From: Anisakis pegreffii
Lineage: Eukaryota; Nematoda; Chromadorea; Rhabditida; Anisakidae
Direction of reading: 5' to 3'
DNA: 64,000 nucleotides
Assembly: GCA_035041965.1 (NCBI GenBank)
Contig: JAPYMA010002636.1
Location: 1-64,000, forward strand
Shown here one piece after another: positions 20,910 through 33,100 of the stretch. Under the pieces are notes generated by a model that searched no databases, was not told the origin of the DNA, and saw nothing but the letters and a program-made list of their open reading frames with translations. A program made the position numbers and the translations under genes. Position 1 is the first letter of the stretch. Each line of letters starts with the position of its first letter.

Positions 20910-23900
20910 TCACCTATAATATGGACTAGGAAGAGTGGGATAGAGCTCGCTGAGTATTGAACTCGGCATTCGAACCCGTTTTCTCGTTGAGATAAGTGCT
21001 TCCATTTCGGCGCTAAGATCATCCACGGCTGGTTCACTGACCGGCTGTCCACATTCATCAGTTATGGTAACCTGTGAGGACGCATAATACCACAACGACA
21101 TATAATTCACTTCATCGACAATTGCGATGGATCATTGTCAAATGTTTTCAACGACGATATCAGAACTTTCAAATTGTTTCGCATGGTGACACAAAATTAC
21201 ACGGAAAGATCATAATTTTCAACGCATTTCTCGGTCAAATTTGTTGAACAACTAACTTGTACAATGGACTCAGCACCATTTTCCGTGCTCCCACGAACAC
21301 GACCATTCGTCTCAACACGTCCGTTTCTTGCCCTTGCCATCAAATCCGATAGCAATGGTATGGTGCCGATATGTATGGGTAGAACCGCTGATACCGTACT
21401 ATCAGCCTTGAAAATTTGACTTTTGAGAAGAGAGAGCATCAAAAACTGATTGAAATCGGTTGATAATTAATTCAACAAAAAAAATTTTCAAAATCATATT
21501 CTACACTGTTCACTGCTACTCTAATTATTTTACTCAACTGAATAGTGAAGACAGTTAAGCAATTGAAAATGCAAATCAAATGAAAAAGATGATTCCGCGC
21601 AGTGAATTTGCTCTTTTGTAAACTTTTGCAATGATCACACCGTTCTGGAAGGGGAAAAGGAAACCAAACATTTTATACTAAACACACAAATTGTGTCAGC
21701 TATCTCAATCGAGAAACAAAACACTTACAGCAAAATACATGCAAATGGAATAGCTATGTTCAAAATGCAAAATGAATTAAAGTGAGAATGAAAAATGCAT
21801 AGAAGTAACCTGCAATTCGAGTGTGTAAATGATTTCAATGATTTTACATCTGGATAACCTCGGTGGTATCGACGGTAGAACGACTGTTTCGCCATCCCAT
21901 TCGAACGTACTGTTTGGAGAAATTTCACCTTTTTCCTTCTTAACGATTACGCTATTCGATGTCTTCACATGTTCACTTCCAGCGAACGTTTTAGCTCTGA
22001 ATCGGTTGGGATCGATTAGTTTTTGCTTTGCAGCATTTCAGAAAGCTCTTTTAGCTTAGCTTCAAGTATTGACGTCTCCAAAGACCGTCAATGCTATACT
22101 CTCATTTCAGTGCACTTTTACGATAGCCTATTGAATCGTGAGATTAGACACAATGAAGGAAATGGAAATTGTTCAACGAGAGACAACAGCTGAAAGCACT
22201 TAGTAACGAATAAAGTCTTGTATATAATTCAAGATGGATGTCATAAAAAGGGATCGCCAACTGCGAACTGAACAATCATCACCTGTAATTAACGTGTTGA
22301 CGCAACCTCAGACACGAGCCCCTCAAGGTTCTTGGACTGTCGTTACGAATTTTACCGTTCACATGAATCACTTCACCTGGGGTATATCCAGTCCTGTCAA
22401 GTGAAAGTTCAGCCGATATTGAACCTTGTTTACGACAGCAAAAACGCACTGATGAATTGCAGTCGGATGCAGTCGCCGGTTCCAACGACTACAAGAGCAA
22501 TTTTGTGTATCATAAAACATAATGAATGTCGTGAAAAAGTCAAGCTAAAACCACTGAAATAAATGTTTTGCATCACATTAACAATCGTTTACGCTGAACC
22601 ACAAAGACAATTGCATCATTTGAGACATATGGAACCGATAAATTACTGTTCCACAAAGCATAACCTCGGTTATGAAATGAAATGTGAATGTCATAAAATG
22701 TGAAAAAATCAGCTGTTTTCAGGTGGACGAATTCCATATGGAAATCATTGGAAACGCCAACTTCAAGTGAAAAATTTTTTAAAAATCATTGAAAACGTAT
22801 TGTCAGCATTGAAATCTTGTTCAGAAGTGATCTTATGGATGCAAATTCATCGATCAAATTGGGCCAAAGAGAACATTTCCTGACATTTTATTCCGTTCAT
22901 TTTCCACAAAAATCCTCACCTCCAAAGCCAATAATAAAACGGTATGAAATCGGAAGTTCAGCCTAGTGATTCTTTGTACTCTTCTCATGTCAAAAGCAGG
23001 AATGTTTCTGTCTAAGGAGTTGTCATCAACTCTTTTTAGGTCAGTTGCTGAGCATGCTTGCCGACAACACATTCGAAATTTCGACAGCTTCAAAAACATT
23101 CTCTGATTTTTTTTTCGTCAACATTTCACTTGCGATTGATCAGTTTTGGCAAATGTGCGAATTCGAAGTTGAATTTCTTTTGCTGCTCTACCTTTGGATC
23201 TTCGTTAAGGTCTTCAATGCCCACAACTGTGAACGCTTTCTTGCTACTGATATCAAAATCCCATGGTCGTTCACAAGTGGCTTTGCACGTATATCGAATA
23301 TAGCCGTATTCGCCTTCGAATGATGATGGCAGAGTCTTGGCGAGCGTATATGAAAACGGAACCTCATGGCGACCTTCTGGCAAGATCCGTTCCTGAATAT
23401 TTTACTCAACGCTGAGAAAATCCATAATATTATGCTCGCAACAGTTCTGATCTCACAGATCATCCAAAGTTGCATTTTCAAATTAACTACACACTATGTT
23501 ACTCCCTGAAGTGAGTTTTGCTTAACACATGGGGCATCAGTTCCCTTCATTACAAATCCCTCATAATCACCAGATGCTCATTCAATGAATCCTTCTGAGC
23601 TAAAGCTACTGCTTTCATGTAGACGTCGTTCTCTAGCAAATTTTGTACCCCAACTTGTCATTTTCAATACTTCTCGATACTGTTAAACATTAGATTCAAT
23701 TAGAACACTAGATGCTATCGATCATTTGACGCTTTTGAATAAGCCATATTGAATTTTTCTCTTCCGCTCTGAAATGGCAATTATCTAACAAGCAAATCTC
23801 ATTCGGAAAATTTTGGTATGATGATGATGCTGATGATATTTACGCGAAATGGCATAGATACTTGGTTGGAAGATAAGAATAACTGAACAGGAAATGTTTA

Positions 23901-25229
23901 CGAGTAATTTTTTGATGTATGGAATGTGAAAGTACATCTGGAATGAATAAAGACCACGGATCGAAGCAATCGCAATTTTTCGAGCTATTTGCATTTTATT
24001 TTATTGCAACAAAACGTTTTCTTTCAGTCTTTGCAATCGAAATTCCATTAATCTCAATTATTACACGAAAGAGTTGATCAAAGTCCTCTACATATAGGAC
24101 CAAATATACTAATTGTAAGATTAACATAATAACAAAACTATAAGATTTCGTTCAGTTATCTCAACGCTATGAATTCCATCCTTATGAGCATTTGAGTTCA
24201 CCAAAAATTTTCACTTCACAGATTATTCAGACTGCTTGGAAAAATAGAGATTTACAATTTCAAACCTCTTTGCCATCGTGTGTAGTTGTGGTAAACTTAT
24301 GAGTGTAGCATGTGTTGAACTGTTCACAGAAGTACGGTTCAGCTTGACTCCAGTGTTTCCGTGATTTACCTTAGACGAGAATAACATTCATAATTGAGTT
24401 TCATCGGATTACTTGACTTCTTTTAGCAAGGTTTCAAGGCAACTCTTGAATTAAGTGAAGCGAGAAAGATACCCTATAGTGCAAAACAAATATTGATTCC
24501 TATTTTCGTTCATCTCCTAAGCTGTGTATTACCTCTCGCTTCATGTCGGTGAGAAAAAAAACATCTCAAAATTCACATATCGATACGAGTTTCAACAGTG
24601 TTCCTTCCTTACAAATAGCATGCATGTACACTTCTAGACCGAACCACATGGGAATCACAATAGAGCATATGTCAAGGAATGGGCTATCGCGACCTGAATG
24701 CTTCGTCCAATATGTCTTCGCACGACCCTTTAACTCCAAAAGTATCTCATTCACTTTTTTCGGTTCACTGTTCTCGATAATCACCTAAAAAGTTGCATTT
24801 AACTGCTATGAGACATTCACAGAGATGAGAATTCGGCATTTATTCCAAAACAAAATTCGTTCCAATTGAATGTTTCTTCTGTTGAGCGTAATCGTAGCGA
24901 CGATATAAAGATCTTGCTCTAAGATGCGCAGAAAGCATTACTATTCCCAGAACAGAATGAGAATTGCTGAGCAAACAAACAGCTCTCCTCAACGCACCTG
25001 AAGTTTGATGCCTCAAAAGTCATTATTCTGAAAGATTTGTGACTTCAAGCAAGAAATTTTATCTCTTTAGAGCTAAAGTAGATAGTGGAGGAAGACACAT
25101 TTCACCGCGTAGACGTGAAATAAAGCAAATTAATTGTTTACGTTATACCTTGCCAGAGATTTCTTGACCAGCAAAATATGCACTCTCAGCGTTACTGAAT
25201 TCAATATCGAAACGATCCAGCTTCACCAT
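20910..25229 (-). CDS. alpha-arrestin (arrestin domain-containing protein)
   Basis: Eight exons join in phase: 25229-25149, 24784-24694, 24369-24266, 23392-23192, 22488-22283, 21996-21810, 21406-21257 and 21071-20910. They give 393 residues, normal for ARRDC proteins. The N-terminal arrestin fold starts FDIEFSNAESAYFAGQEISG, with VNEILLELKGRAKTYW and LPEGRHEVPFSYTL. The C-terminal fold has GSISAELSLDRTGYTPGEVI, STFEWDGETVVLPSIPP and the hallmark LPIHIGTIPL. Alpha-arrestins act as adaptors for ubiquitin ligases and membrane-protein trafficking. The tail ends ELYPTLPSPYYR and has no exact PPxY motif, so Nedd4-type binding is not shown. Exon 3 starts after CTAAG and exon 7 after TTCAAG, again AAG acceptors. 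The last exon may be spliced on to 20366-20225. Confidence 0.88.
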
Positions 25230-25444
25230 CGCTCAGAACATGCTCAATGGAAGAAATAGTCTGAAAAGTTTCAATGCAATCTCGGTGTGGCACATAAGAC
25301 GACGCTGTCTGACGATTGTACGAACCGAAAATTACACGATCATGAACGAACATAAACTAATGCGAACAATTTTACTCATAGAAAGCAACAAAAATTGAAA
25401 AACTTGAATGAAAGGTTTGGAATTTCTCTGCTTCGAACGGATGT
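25230..25444. promoter_or_regulatory. 5' region of the arrestin gene
   Basis: This is the only sequence between the arrestin start codon and the transposon at 25453. No clear promoter element or trans-splice acceptor was identified. Confidence 0.3.
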
Positions 25445-25452
25445 CCCTTGAG

Positions 25453-26287
25453 CAGTGGTTTTCATAGGGGATGCAATTACCCATTATGGATAATTTGGAG
25501 TTGTTAGAAGGTAATGGAAGGGGTCGGGAAATTAGTATTTCGGGCGGTTCTTATGTTATGATAGAGCACGATCGTGGTGTGTTTTTTTAAACTCGGATAT
25601 GTAAATGCGGTTAGTTGATGGCAACATTCTCATATTTTCTGAGTATTGTTACCTTGTATGGGCCTAACAAGGTTTTCATTGGTTTTAACAGGGTTTTCAT
25701 TCTTTTCCATGCTGCTAAAATCACTCTCATAGCTTTTAACACCAAAAGTGTTCTCTTCTGCTAATTTCTCATTCATTTCATTCAACAGTTAAAGTTAAAT
25801 TCTCATTCTATCAAATACACTATTTAATTGATCATTTGACTGTCGAATGTTGTTAAGCAATAGTATTCGATTGCTGTATTGTTGATTATGGCTGTTAACA
25901 CTCGTCAAAGTATCCAGTAAACAGTAAAGGTTACAGAATGAGAAGTTGATTTGAACTGTGAAGTGAAATGAGACAAAACGAATGAGAAAAAGTCATGAAG
26001 AGAACGATATTCACATGTAATAGCTATGAGAGTGAATACAACACGTCTGAAAAGAATGAGAATTCATGTGAATCAATTTGAAGTGAGCGTGTGACAGACA
26101 ATAGCTTTTCGTACAGTCATAATCGACTGCAACAATGAACAACGCAAGGGTCTAGGACAGTGGCTCTCATAGGGAATGAAATTACCCATTTTGGGTAATT
26201 TGGGGACATCCAGAGGAGGAGAGGGGTAATGGCGGCCTGCCATATCATCAAAAAGGGTAATGAAGCATCCGAACATGAGAACTACTG
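25453..26287. mobile_element. nonautonomous hAT-like element, copy 1
   Basis: The left end CAGTGGTTTTCATAG and the right end (reverse complement CAGTAGTTCTCATG) form terminal inverted repeats of the CAGTGGTTCTCA kind found in many hAT elements. The flanks cccttgag (25445-25452) and ctctagag (26288-26295) match at 6 of 8 bases, as an old 8 bp target duplication would. The interior closely matches the copy at 38241, for example ACACTCGTCAAAGTATCCAG and AGTGAGCGTGTGACAGACAA. There is no transposase frame, so it would have to be moved by an enzyme from elsewhere. Confidence 0.7.
26158..26287. mobile_element. short MITE-like unit inside hAT-like copy 1
   Basis: A second left end, CAGTGGCTCTCATAGGG, occurs inside copy 1 and shares the ATTACCCATT.. 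stretch with the outer left end. It uses the same right end, giving a 130 bp unit with both inverted repeats. Copy 2 has unrelated DNA at this point. It is either a nested insertion or a recombinant end. Confidence 0.45.
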
Positions 26288-28026
26288 CTCTAGAGTGATA
26301 TCAAAAGTACGGATAATGTCATTATTTATTCAGCATATTTGCCTGCTATTCAAGAGCATCGAGTCGTTGAAGCCACACAAATGAGCCCACCAAGCAAGCA
26401 TGGAAGATGAATTGTATGAAGTTGACATGTTCAGTAATTCAATTCTCACGCAAAATTGACCAGAATCATGAGATGCATGACTCGATACTGGAATAAATAC
26501 TAGCAAAGCATACCACAATTGTGACATGCATATGATCGTATATCAAAGTGATATCGAATGTCAAATGGATTAAAGGGATTCTGCGCATACAAGTCAGCAA
26601 AAAACAACAAATTCAGATGAATCACTGAACCTTTTGCATGATTCACGTATTTTTGCACAAGATCCTAGGAATCTCCTAGACCAACCACTTAGCTGTGAAC
26701 ATATGCTTTGGGCGAATAATCACAATTTATGGAGATCATAATGAACACGAAAAAAACTACGACGATATTCAGATATGTACATATATAAATATCAATTCTC
26801 ATGGCGACCACGAAATAGAGATGTAAAGTTTCTTAAGACGAAGAAGTTTTTAGACAATGTTTCTTACAAAAAAAGTCACCTTAGCGGATTTGAAGATATC
26901 GGATAAGCCATAACCATTTTGATATGCTTCTGACCCTGAATGTATTTTCGAAATCGGCTGAATTCCACCTACAAGTTTGTTTGTATCATGTAAAAACAAC
27001 TCGTGCGAATATCTTGACGAGAATGACTAATTGCGAAGAGAAATTCTGAATACATTGATGGAACACTTTCGGAAAAGAGAAAATTGATGGTGTCCGAATT
27101 TGTCAATTTTTTTTAATCTTTTCATGGCTTATAAATGCTTCTTAAATCCTTACCGACTTTTATCGATAAGATTACTGCGAAATACGAACACGAACCTATT
27201 AGGAAGAAAATTTCTTAAATATGTTGCTTGAAGTATTGAAAGCGATCGATATTTTGTGCAGTGTGAAACGAAAATCGTTGTTGGGAAAAATTCCTGATAT
27301 GTGCTTTAGGACAGAAATTTCTTTGCAGTAAGATATACGTCTACATATTTATGCAAGGGATTGTTTTCAAACAAACTTATAATCGGGTAAAAATGCAAAA
27401 AATAACTGAAATATTGACTTGTGGAGCATGTTGATGACATAAACCAGACGTTTTCATTCGAATAATAAGAATAAGGAAAAATGCTTGAGAATGACGCATG
27501 GCGTCTGTGGCTGTCTGATAACTAGTTTGAGTATCCGAGGATGTGTTTATGATTTGCGTGAAACGAGATGTTGAGCAAAGCTTAAATTTTGACGTTTTTT
27601 GAGCTATCGGGCTGACTATATGAAACAAGTTTTGCATTCAAGAAGTCATCAGTGAGAGTCTTTATCCATCCAGCAGAAGAGTCGGCCGTACTCTGGGAAT
27701 GAATGCAGAAAGAACTAAATTGACATCTTTGTTGATCAATTTTTGCGTACTATTCAATAAGCAATCAACATTGCAAATTCATTCAAATGCACTCACTCGT
27801 TCATACCATTTCTTTTTCATTCGATTCAACATGAATCGCTGTTATCCCGAAAACGATAATCAATCTATGAATCTAATAAATGCATTTCTTTGCTAAACAC
27901 TTAACAATAGCTTTGAGTTAATCGTTTCGAATTTGTATTCAATCAACATTGAATTTAAGTGGTGCAAGAAAAGGAACAAAACAATTTTGGTTGGTTGCAG
28001 TTGAAATTCCCGATTAAATTCGCTCC

Positions 28027-28329
28027 TCAGAAATTGACGTGATGGATTGAACTCTGTTGCGTGCAGTCAAATGTTTGGCTAGACCGCAGATCACATCGCA
28101 CAAATAATTGCTGCATGTCCTGTGGTATGTGCCATTCTGCACAAAGAGGCGAAAGAAGTTGAATGTATTTAGATTGTTCGAATGTTAATCGCTTTGTTGA
28201 AATATGCTTTGCGACTGAAAAGCTGAGGTATTTAAGAGAAAGTACAATGGCATTGCAGGTGATAATAACGCTCATCAAAATGCTCAGCCTCAATAGTGAA
28301 CATTTTATCAGATACTTACTTACGTTCAC
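28027..28329 (-). CDS. possible small secreted protein, unrecognised
   Basis: A 100-residue open frame has a hydrophobic stretch near its start (LLRLSILMSVIITCNAIVLS) and four cysteines after it. There are no homologues I recognise and no splice support. Open frames of this length can arise by chance here. Confidence 0.18.
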   Translation of the reverse strand: MNVSKYLIKCSLLRLSILMSVIITCNAIVLSLKYLSFSVAKHISTKRLTFEQSKYIQLLSPLCAEWHIPQDMQQLFVRCDLRSSQTFDCTQQSSIHHVNF

Positions 28330-30142
28330 TTAAGCAGCAACTATTACGGAAATTCAGAACATTTTCGAAACGAAACAATTTTACAATTCGAAAGCCCAAA
28401 TTTACATCCGCAGTAAATGTCGACGTTTTGATTCACTTTGTTGATTCAATTGCGAACGAAATTTGCTGCACAAGATTAGGCGTTCTCTGCACAATCAGCT
28501 AGTTCTCCAGTTTTCACACAGAAAATAAATGAAACTAATGCAAATTTCAGGAGTTTCTCGTGATGAATTGGATGAGGAATGTCGCCTCGAGTGCAATCAA
28601 CGAATAACATCAGCAGATGTGTGTTTGGGCGAGAGCAGGAATTATTTTCAGTGACTGAAAGTAGATTGGCATTGCTGAGAGGGATCGATAAGATAATAAA
28701 TACATATTATAAATTATTTCATGTACTTTTATGTATTTGTATGCATCAATTATATTATAAGCGAACAATTACGAAGCTATTGATAATTTTTAGCGAGGAT
28801 TCGTGACTGCCTTCAGATCTTACTCATTTGTTCCACTGGAAGATCGAGCAAAACTATGCGTTTAGTCGAATTAAATTTTTTTCTTTTTCACAATAAATTT
28901 CAACTGATCCTTGTTCCGGTTCAAAACCAATCGTTAGGAGTAGCCGAATGGTATTAGAGAGCTACAAGATGAGCAATCAAAAAAAGATGAAGCATCACTT
29001 TACTAAGCTTAATCAAAAAATCACATTACATTATACTGTGGATCTCATTTCTGACATTATGTTGATCGTTCAAAATAACTACTTCCACATTTGAATTTAT
29101 GCGTGCTCTCATACGTACTAACAGCAGATGAGTGAATGCATTAAGTGAACACAGCAATATTCACATGGTTTGATGGGACCATTCAAATAAAGTTTAAAAT
29201 GAAAAGCAATCATGATCAGTTACTATTTGACACTTCCGTGGAATGATTGCTACTTAGCATGAAAATTTTGTGCATTCACATAAACAAACTCTGCAACATG
29301 ATTTGCCCTATGTCCAAGTGAGTGAAGATTAATCAACGCAATGAACGAACAAACAATTTCTCTCACTGAAATATGAAATGCCGAATGGATACACAATATT
29401 CTGAGATGAATTACCTTCGTCAGCGTATAATGCCGCTTGTGGCTGACTACTCTCTTACCACTTCAAAGTCAACACAGCAATGATACAGAGCTTAAGCAAT
29501 ACGTACAAACAGATCACAAAGTTACGCTCACAATAATCTGCAAGAAAATGAACATTTGAACATCGAGGCTTGAGAGTTAAGCGTTGGGCAATAGATGTGA
29601 TGTGTTCAGTTAGCAGCAGTGAGGCTGCCGAAAAGCAATACGATTAAATGGATTCAATCACGAAATGAGTTTAAAAAAAGGCAATTAGCGTTCGTCAAAA
29701 TACCAATTTTGCAGTGTGATGAGAAGAGCAATGATGATTCGCATAAGATTACGAAATGAGTAATTGAGTGAATGCATTATAATCGAAAGGGGCAGTCTCA
29801 AACTAAATTTTGTGAAAAAATTGTTGCAGATTTAAGCAGTGTTGCTGAGGCAACTCGAATACGTCACTAATGTTTCTGATTCAGATTTTGATGCTAATTG
29901 AATCCTGATGTGCAAGCAATCCACTCGAATGCATTCGCTGACTTCATCAATAAATCAAGTGATCAATAACAGATCATTTCTGACAATGAGACACCCACAT
30001 AACTGCATCATTTCCCACATCAGTTTCAAATTAAGTAACGTATTAGCACTAAAATTGCGCCGGAAGAGGATAAGAATGAAGAAGATGATCAGTTCAAAGA
30101 AATACCTTTGGAAGAATACGGCACACATTCCGTTAATCACTG

Positions 30143-30168
30143 ATATATATATATATATATATATATAT
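30143..30168. repeat. (AT)13 microsatellite
   Basis: Thirteen uninterrupted AT units. Nothing suggests a function. Confidence 0.9.
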
Positions 30169-33100
30169 CTCTTACAACAACACTAGTTAATTACGGAGTT
30201 TTTAGAAGCACTACTCAGTTGGAAGTCCTTCATCGATGCACTAATGAGCTGTGTTTGACAATTGTTACTATGATGAAACATCATCGCAAATGAAATATTA
30301 ATCAACGTCTCTTGATGAAATGAAGTCACTGAGTATATCTCGCAATGACGTCTAATATTAATCATAGATTAATGGCTCAAAAGCTAATCTTCCGATAAAT
30401 ATTACAATACGGGATGAATGCTCATTTTTGCGCCGTTAATTAATGAGCAGTGGATATATATTTCTTTAAAGAAATGTGATGATTTCGACGACAAATTTAT
30501 ATTCTCTGATAGGACTCCATTTGAAACAAGCCTTACATTTCTAGTTCGAGCAACACTTTTAGAATCCGAAATCTGGTCCTACAATCCATAAAGCTCATAA
30601 TATCATCAATTCCATGTTGTCTGGCTAGAATACATATGCAAGGCAGCATAACTGAATACGTTTTTTAATGAAACCAATAATGTCAAGAATATTTTTCGCC
30701 TAATTTGAACAGTAATTTCTCTTTGATTTATTCTTTAAATGATTTGTGCATGTCAATGAAACGAATGGTATCACGCGAGGTTGTTGTAAGGATATGATTC
30801 AGCAATAACAAGGATTGATTGTGGTTTTGAATGAGTTTAATGACAAAATGAACGCTGCAAATTTGTCTCTTACGGGTTTTGGCCTCATAAACTGGAAACT
30901 GAATGCAATGACAACCATCGAAAAAAATTTTGTTCAAATAAATTGTTCCAATTTGCCGGTTGTTTTGAACATTCATTTATCACTGTGTACAGATATACAA
31001 GGATTTTTGCACTTCACTTCAGTCAGATTGTTTACATTGCATCCAAATTCACTACACACAAATTGCGCTAACAATATTTTCGTTCGCATTCAATCGCTGA
31101 ACAAATGCTATCAAATATTCATTTATGAATAATTGAGTGCGTTTCTTGTGTGCGTTATGTATCACTAAATCGATGATTTCCTAATGTTGTTCCTCTTGTT
31201 CCTCTCATATATCTCATACACAGGCGAATATGTAGATATCACTTGCGACTGACTAGTCTGTGAGGAATTCAATTGGAACGCAGATTTTTCGATGCATAAA
31301 CTGATCCCTCGTCATAAGGAACACCTCCGCTATCCATACTACTTCATTCATATAAATTCAAGGAACAATTGCTTCCTAAATGAGTGATCCAACCGGGAAT
31401 GTATATTGGAAGGGTTGAATACGAAGTGAAGGCAGATAGACGAACACTAACTGCTGACAGGAAGCGGTTACACAATCGAATACGATGTAGTCAATCTCAA
31501 ATTTCAGTGAAACTCAATCCCTTCAAACTTTTAATCTTTTAAATACAGTCGAGATACAACACAAAATATGTACATATAAAATGAATCAGTATCTTACACA
31601 TTCAATCGTATTTAAGTGATGGCCTCAGAACAATGCGCTGAAAGTCGCGTTGGAACAGTATCTATTGAACGGAGAAATGCCTTGAGCAAGAGAGTGAGTA
31701 TGTGCATAAAGGGTGAGATCAAGTATCAGCTGTCAGCCTAATCCCAGCTGCTAGCCTAAGGCTAAGCCTACAATCATTGTTAGCTTAATCCAGTGCGGAA
31801 TTTTGAGTTTTCGACTTTTTTGAAGCGAGACCTTTTAGCGCAATTCAAGTTTAACTTGGTCGTGCCATTTTTGATCACTTCAGCAGAAACATTTGCCCGT
31901 AGGTAAAGCTACCGGCTCAAACGTAATTACCTTAAGGTGTGAAGTTCGCATAAAGTTCTGATTCAGGCTTATTGCTAACTGAACGATCTCGGACATAAAA
32001 CGAAACATAAAGATGAAAAGTTTGTAGTGAAACTGCAAAAATCAATGTGTTTTACATACATAGTGCAATAGTAAGAAACGGTGAAGTTGAATTTATTGGA
32101 TTTGGTCTGAAAATGTCAAGAATCGTCAATAAGCCTTCAAAGACGCAAAAGTGGCTTTAGGGCATCCCGAGAACGAACTAATTTGACAGTGATTGTGCTG
32201 GCTTGTGTCGTTCGTTGCAAAACTGCCCACTCTCGAAATGATCGCACCGGGATTTTGGAGTGACACAGGGAATTGAAACTCTACGAATACTTATGTGCAC
32301 ATATATGTGTATGAGCGCAAGTGCAGTCAACTGACAAATGATGAATAGCTGAATAATGTTAATCAACTTTTTCATCGGCAAAAACCATATCTTAAAATAT
32401 CACAGATTTCTCATCATAGTCAACAATTTTGTTGCAGTAACTAATAATGTTATTATCGTTGCTATTGTTGCTCTTTGGAATAAGTCTTCGTTTAGCAGGC
32501 GCATTGTGTGGTAAGGAGTTAACGATAATAGGAACTTTTTTGTGGGCAATTAATATTACTGCTATCACCATCATTATGTATGTACGTAACACGTAACTTT
32601 TCAAGAAACGAAATGAATTCATTGCCCTGCAAATATATTGTCATTGTTATTTTGTCATTATCGTTATCATTTCTTATCAGTTTCATTTAGTTATTGCGAT
32701 TGGCAACTTAAGTTTGAAGCAGTTGCAATTGCAACTACTTCAAAGTGATCATTCAATCGATCGAATGATTTCTGCGGTTTGCAGTAAATCTTTGGTGAGT
32801 AATAATAGATGAGATTAAATTTCAAGACAACGAAAAGAAATAATTTATTTTTCGTATTTCAAAGTGAAAGATTGAAAGACAAGCAAATAATATTAATACT
32901 CGTTCCTCTCATTTCTGATATTGTTCTGTGGCGAGCAAAAAAAGTATGTTCAATAATTTTAAGTTAAATGATTTGTGATCGATGAAATCTCGTTCTGCTC
33001 TGGTCATTTATCAACTGCTCCCTTAATTCATTTCTGTTTCTGTGAGTTTCCAGTAGAATGGGCCATAGCGTACCAGTCGCTATTCTGCTTCTAAGGAAGC

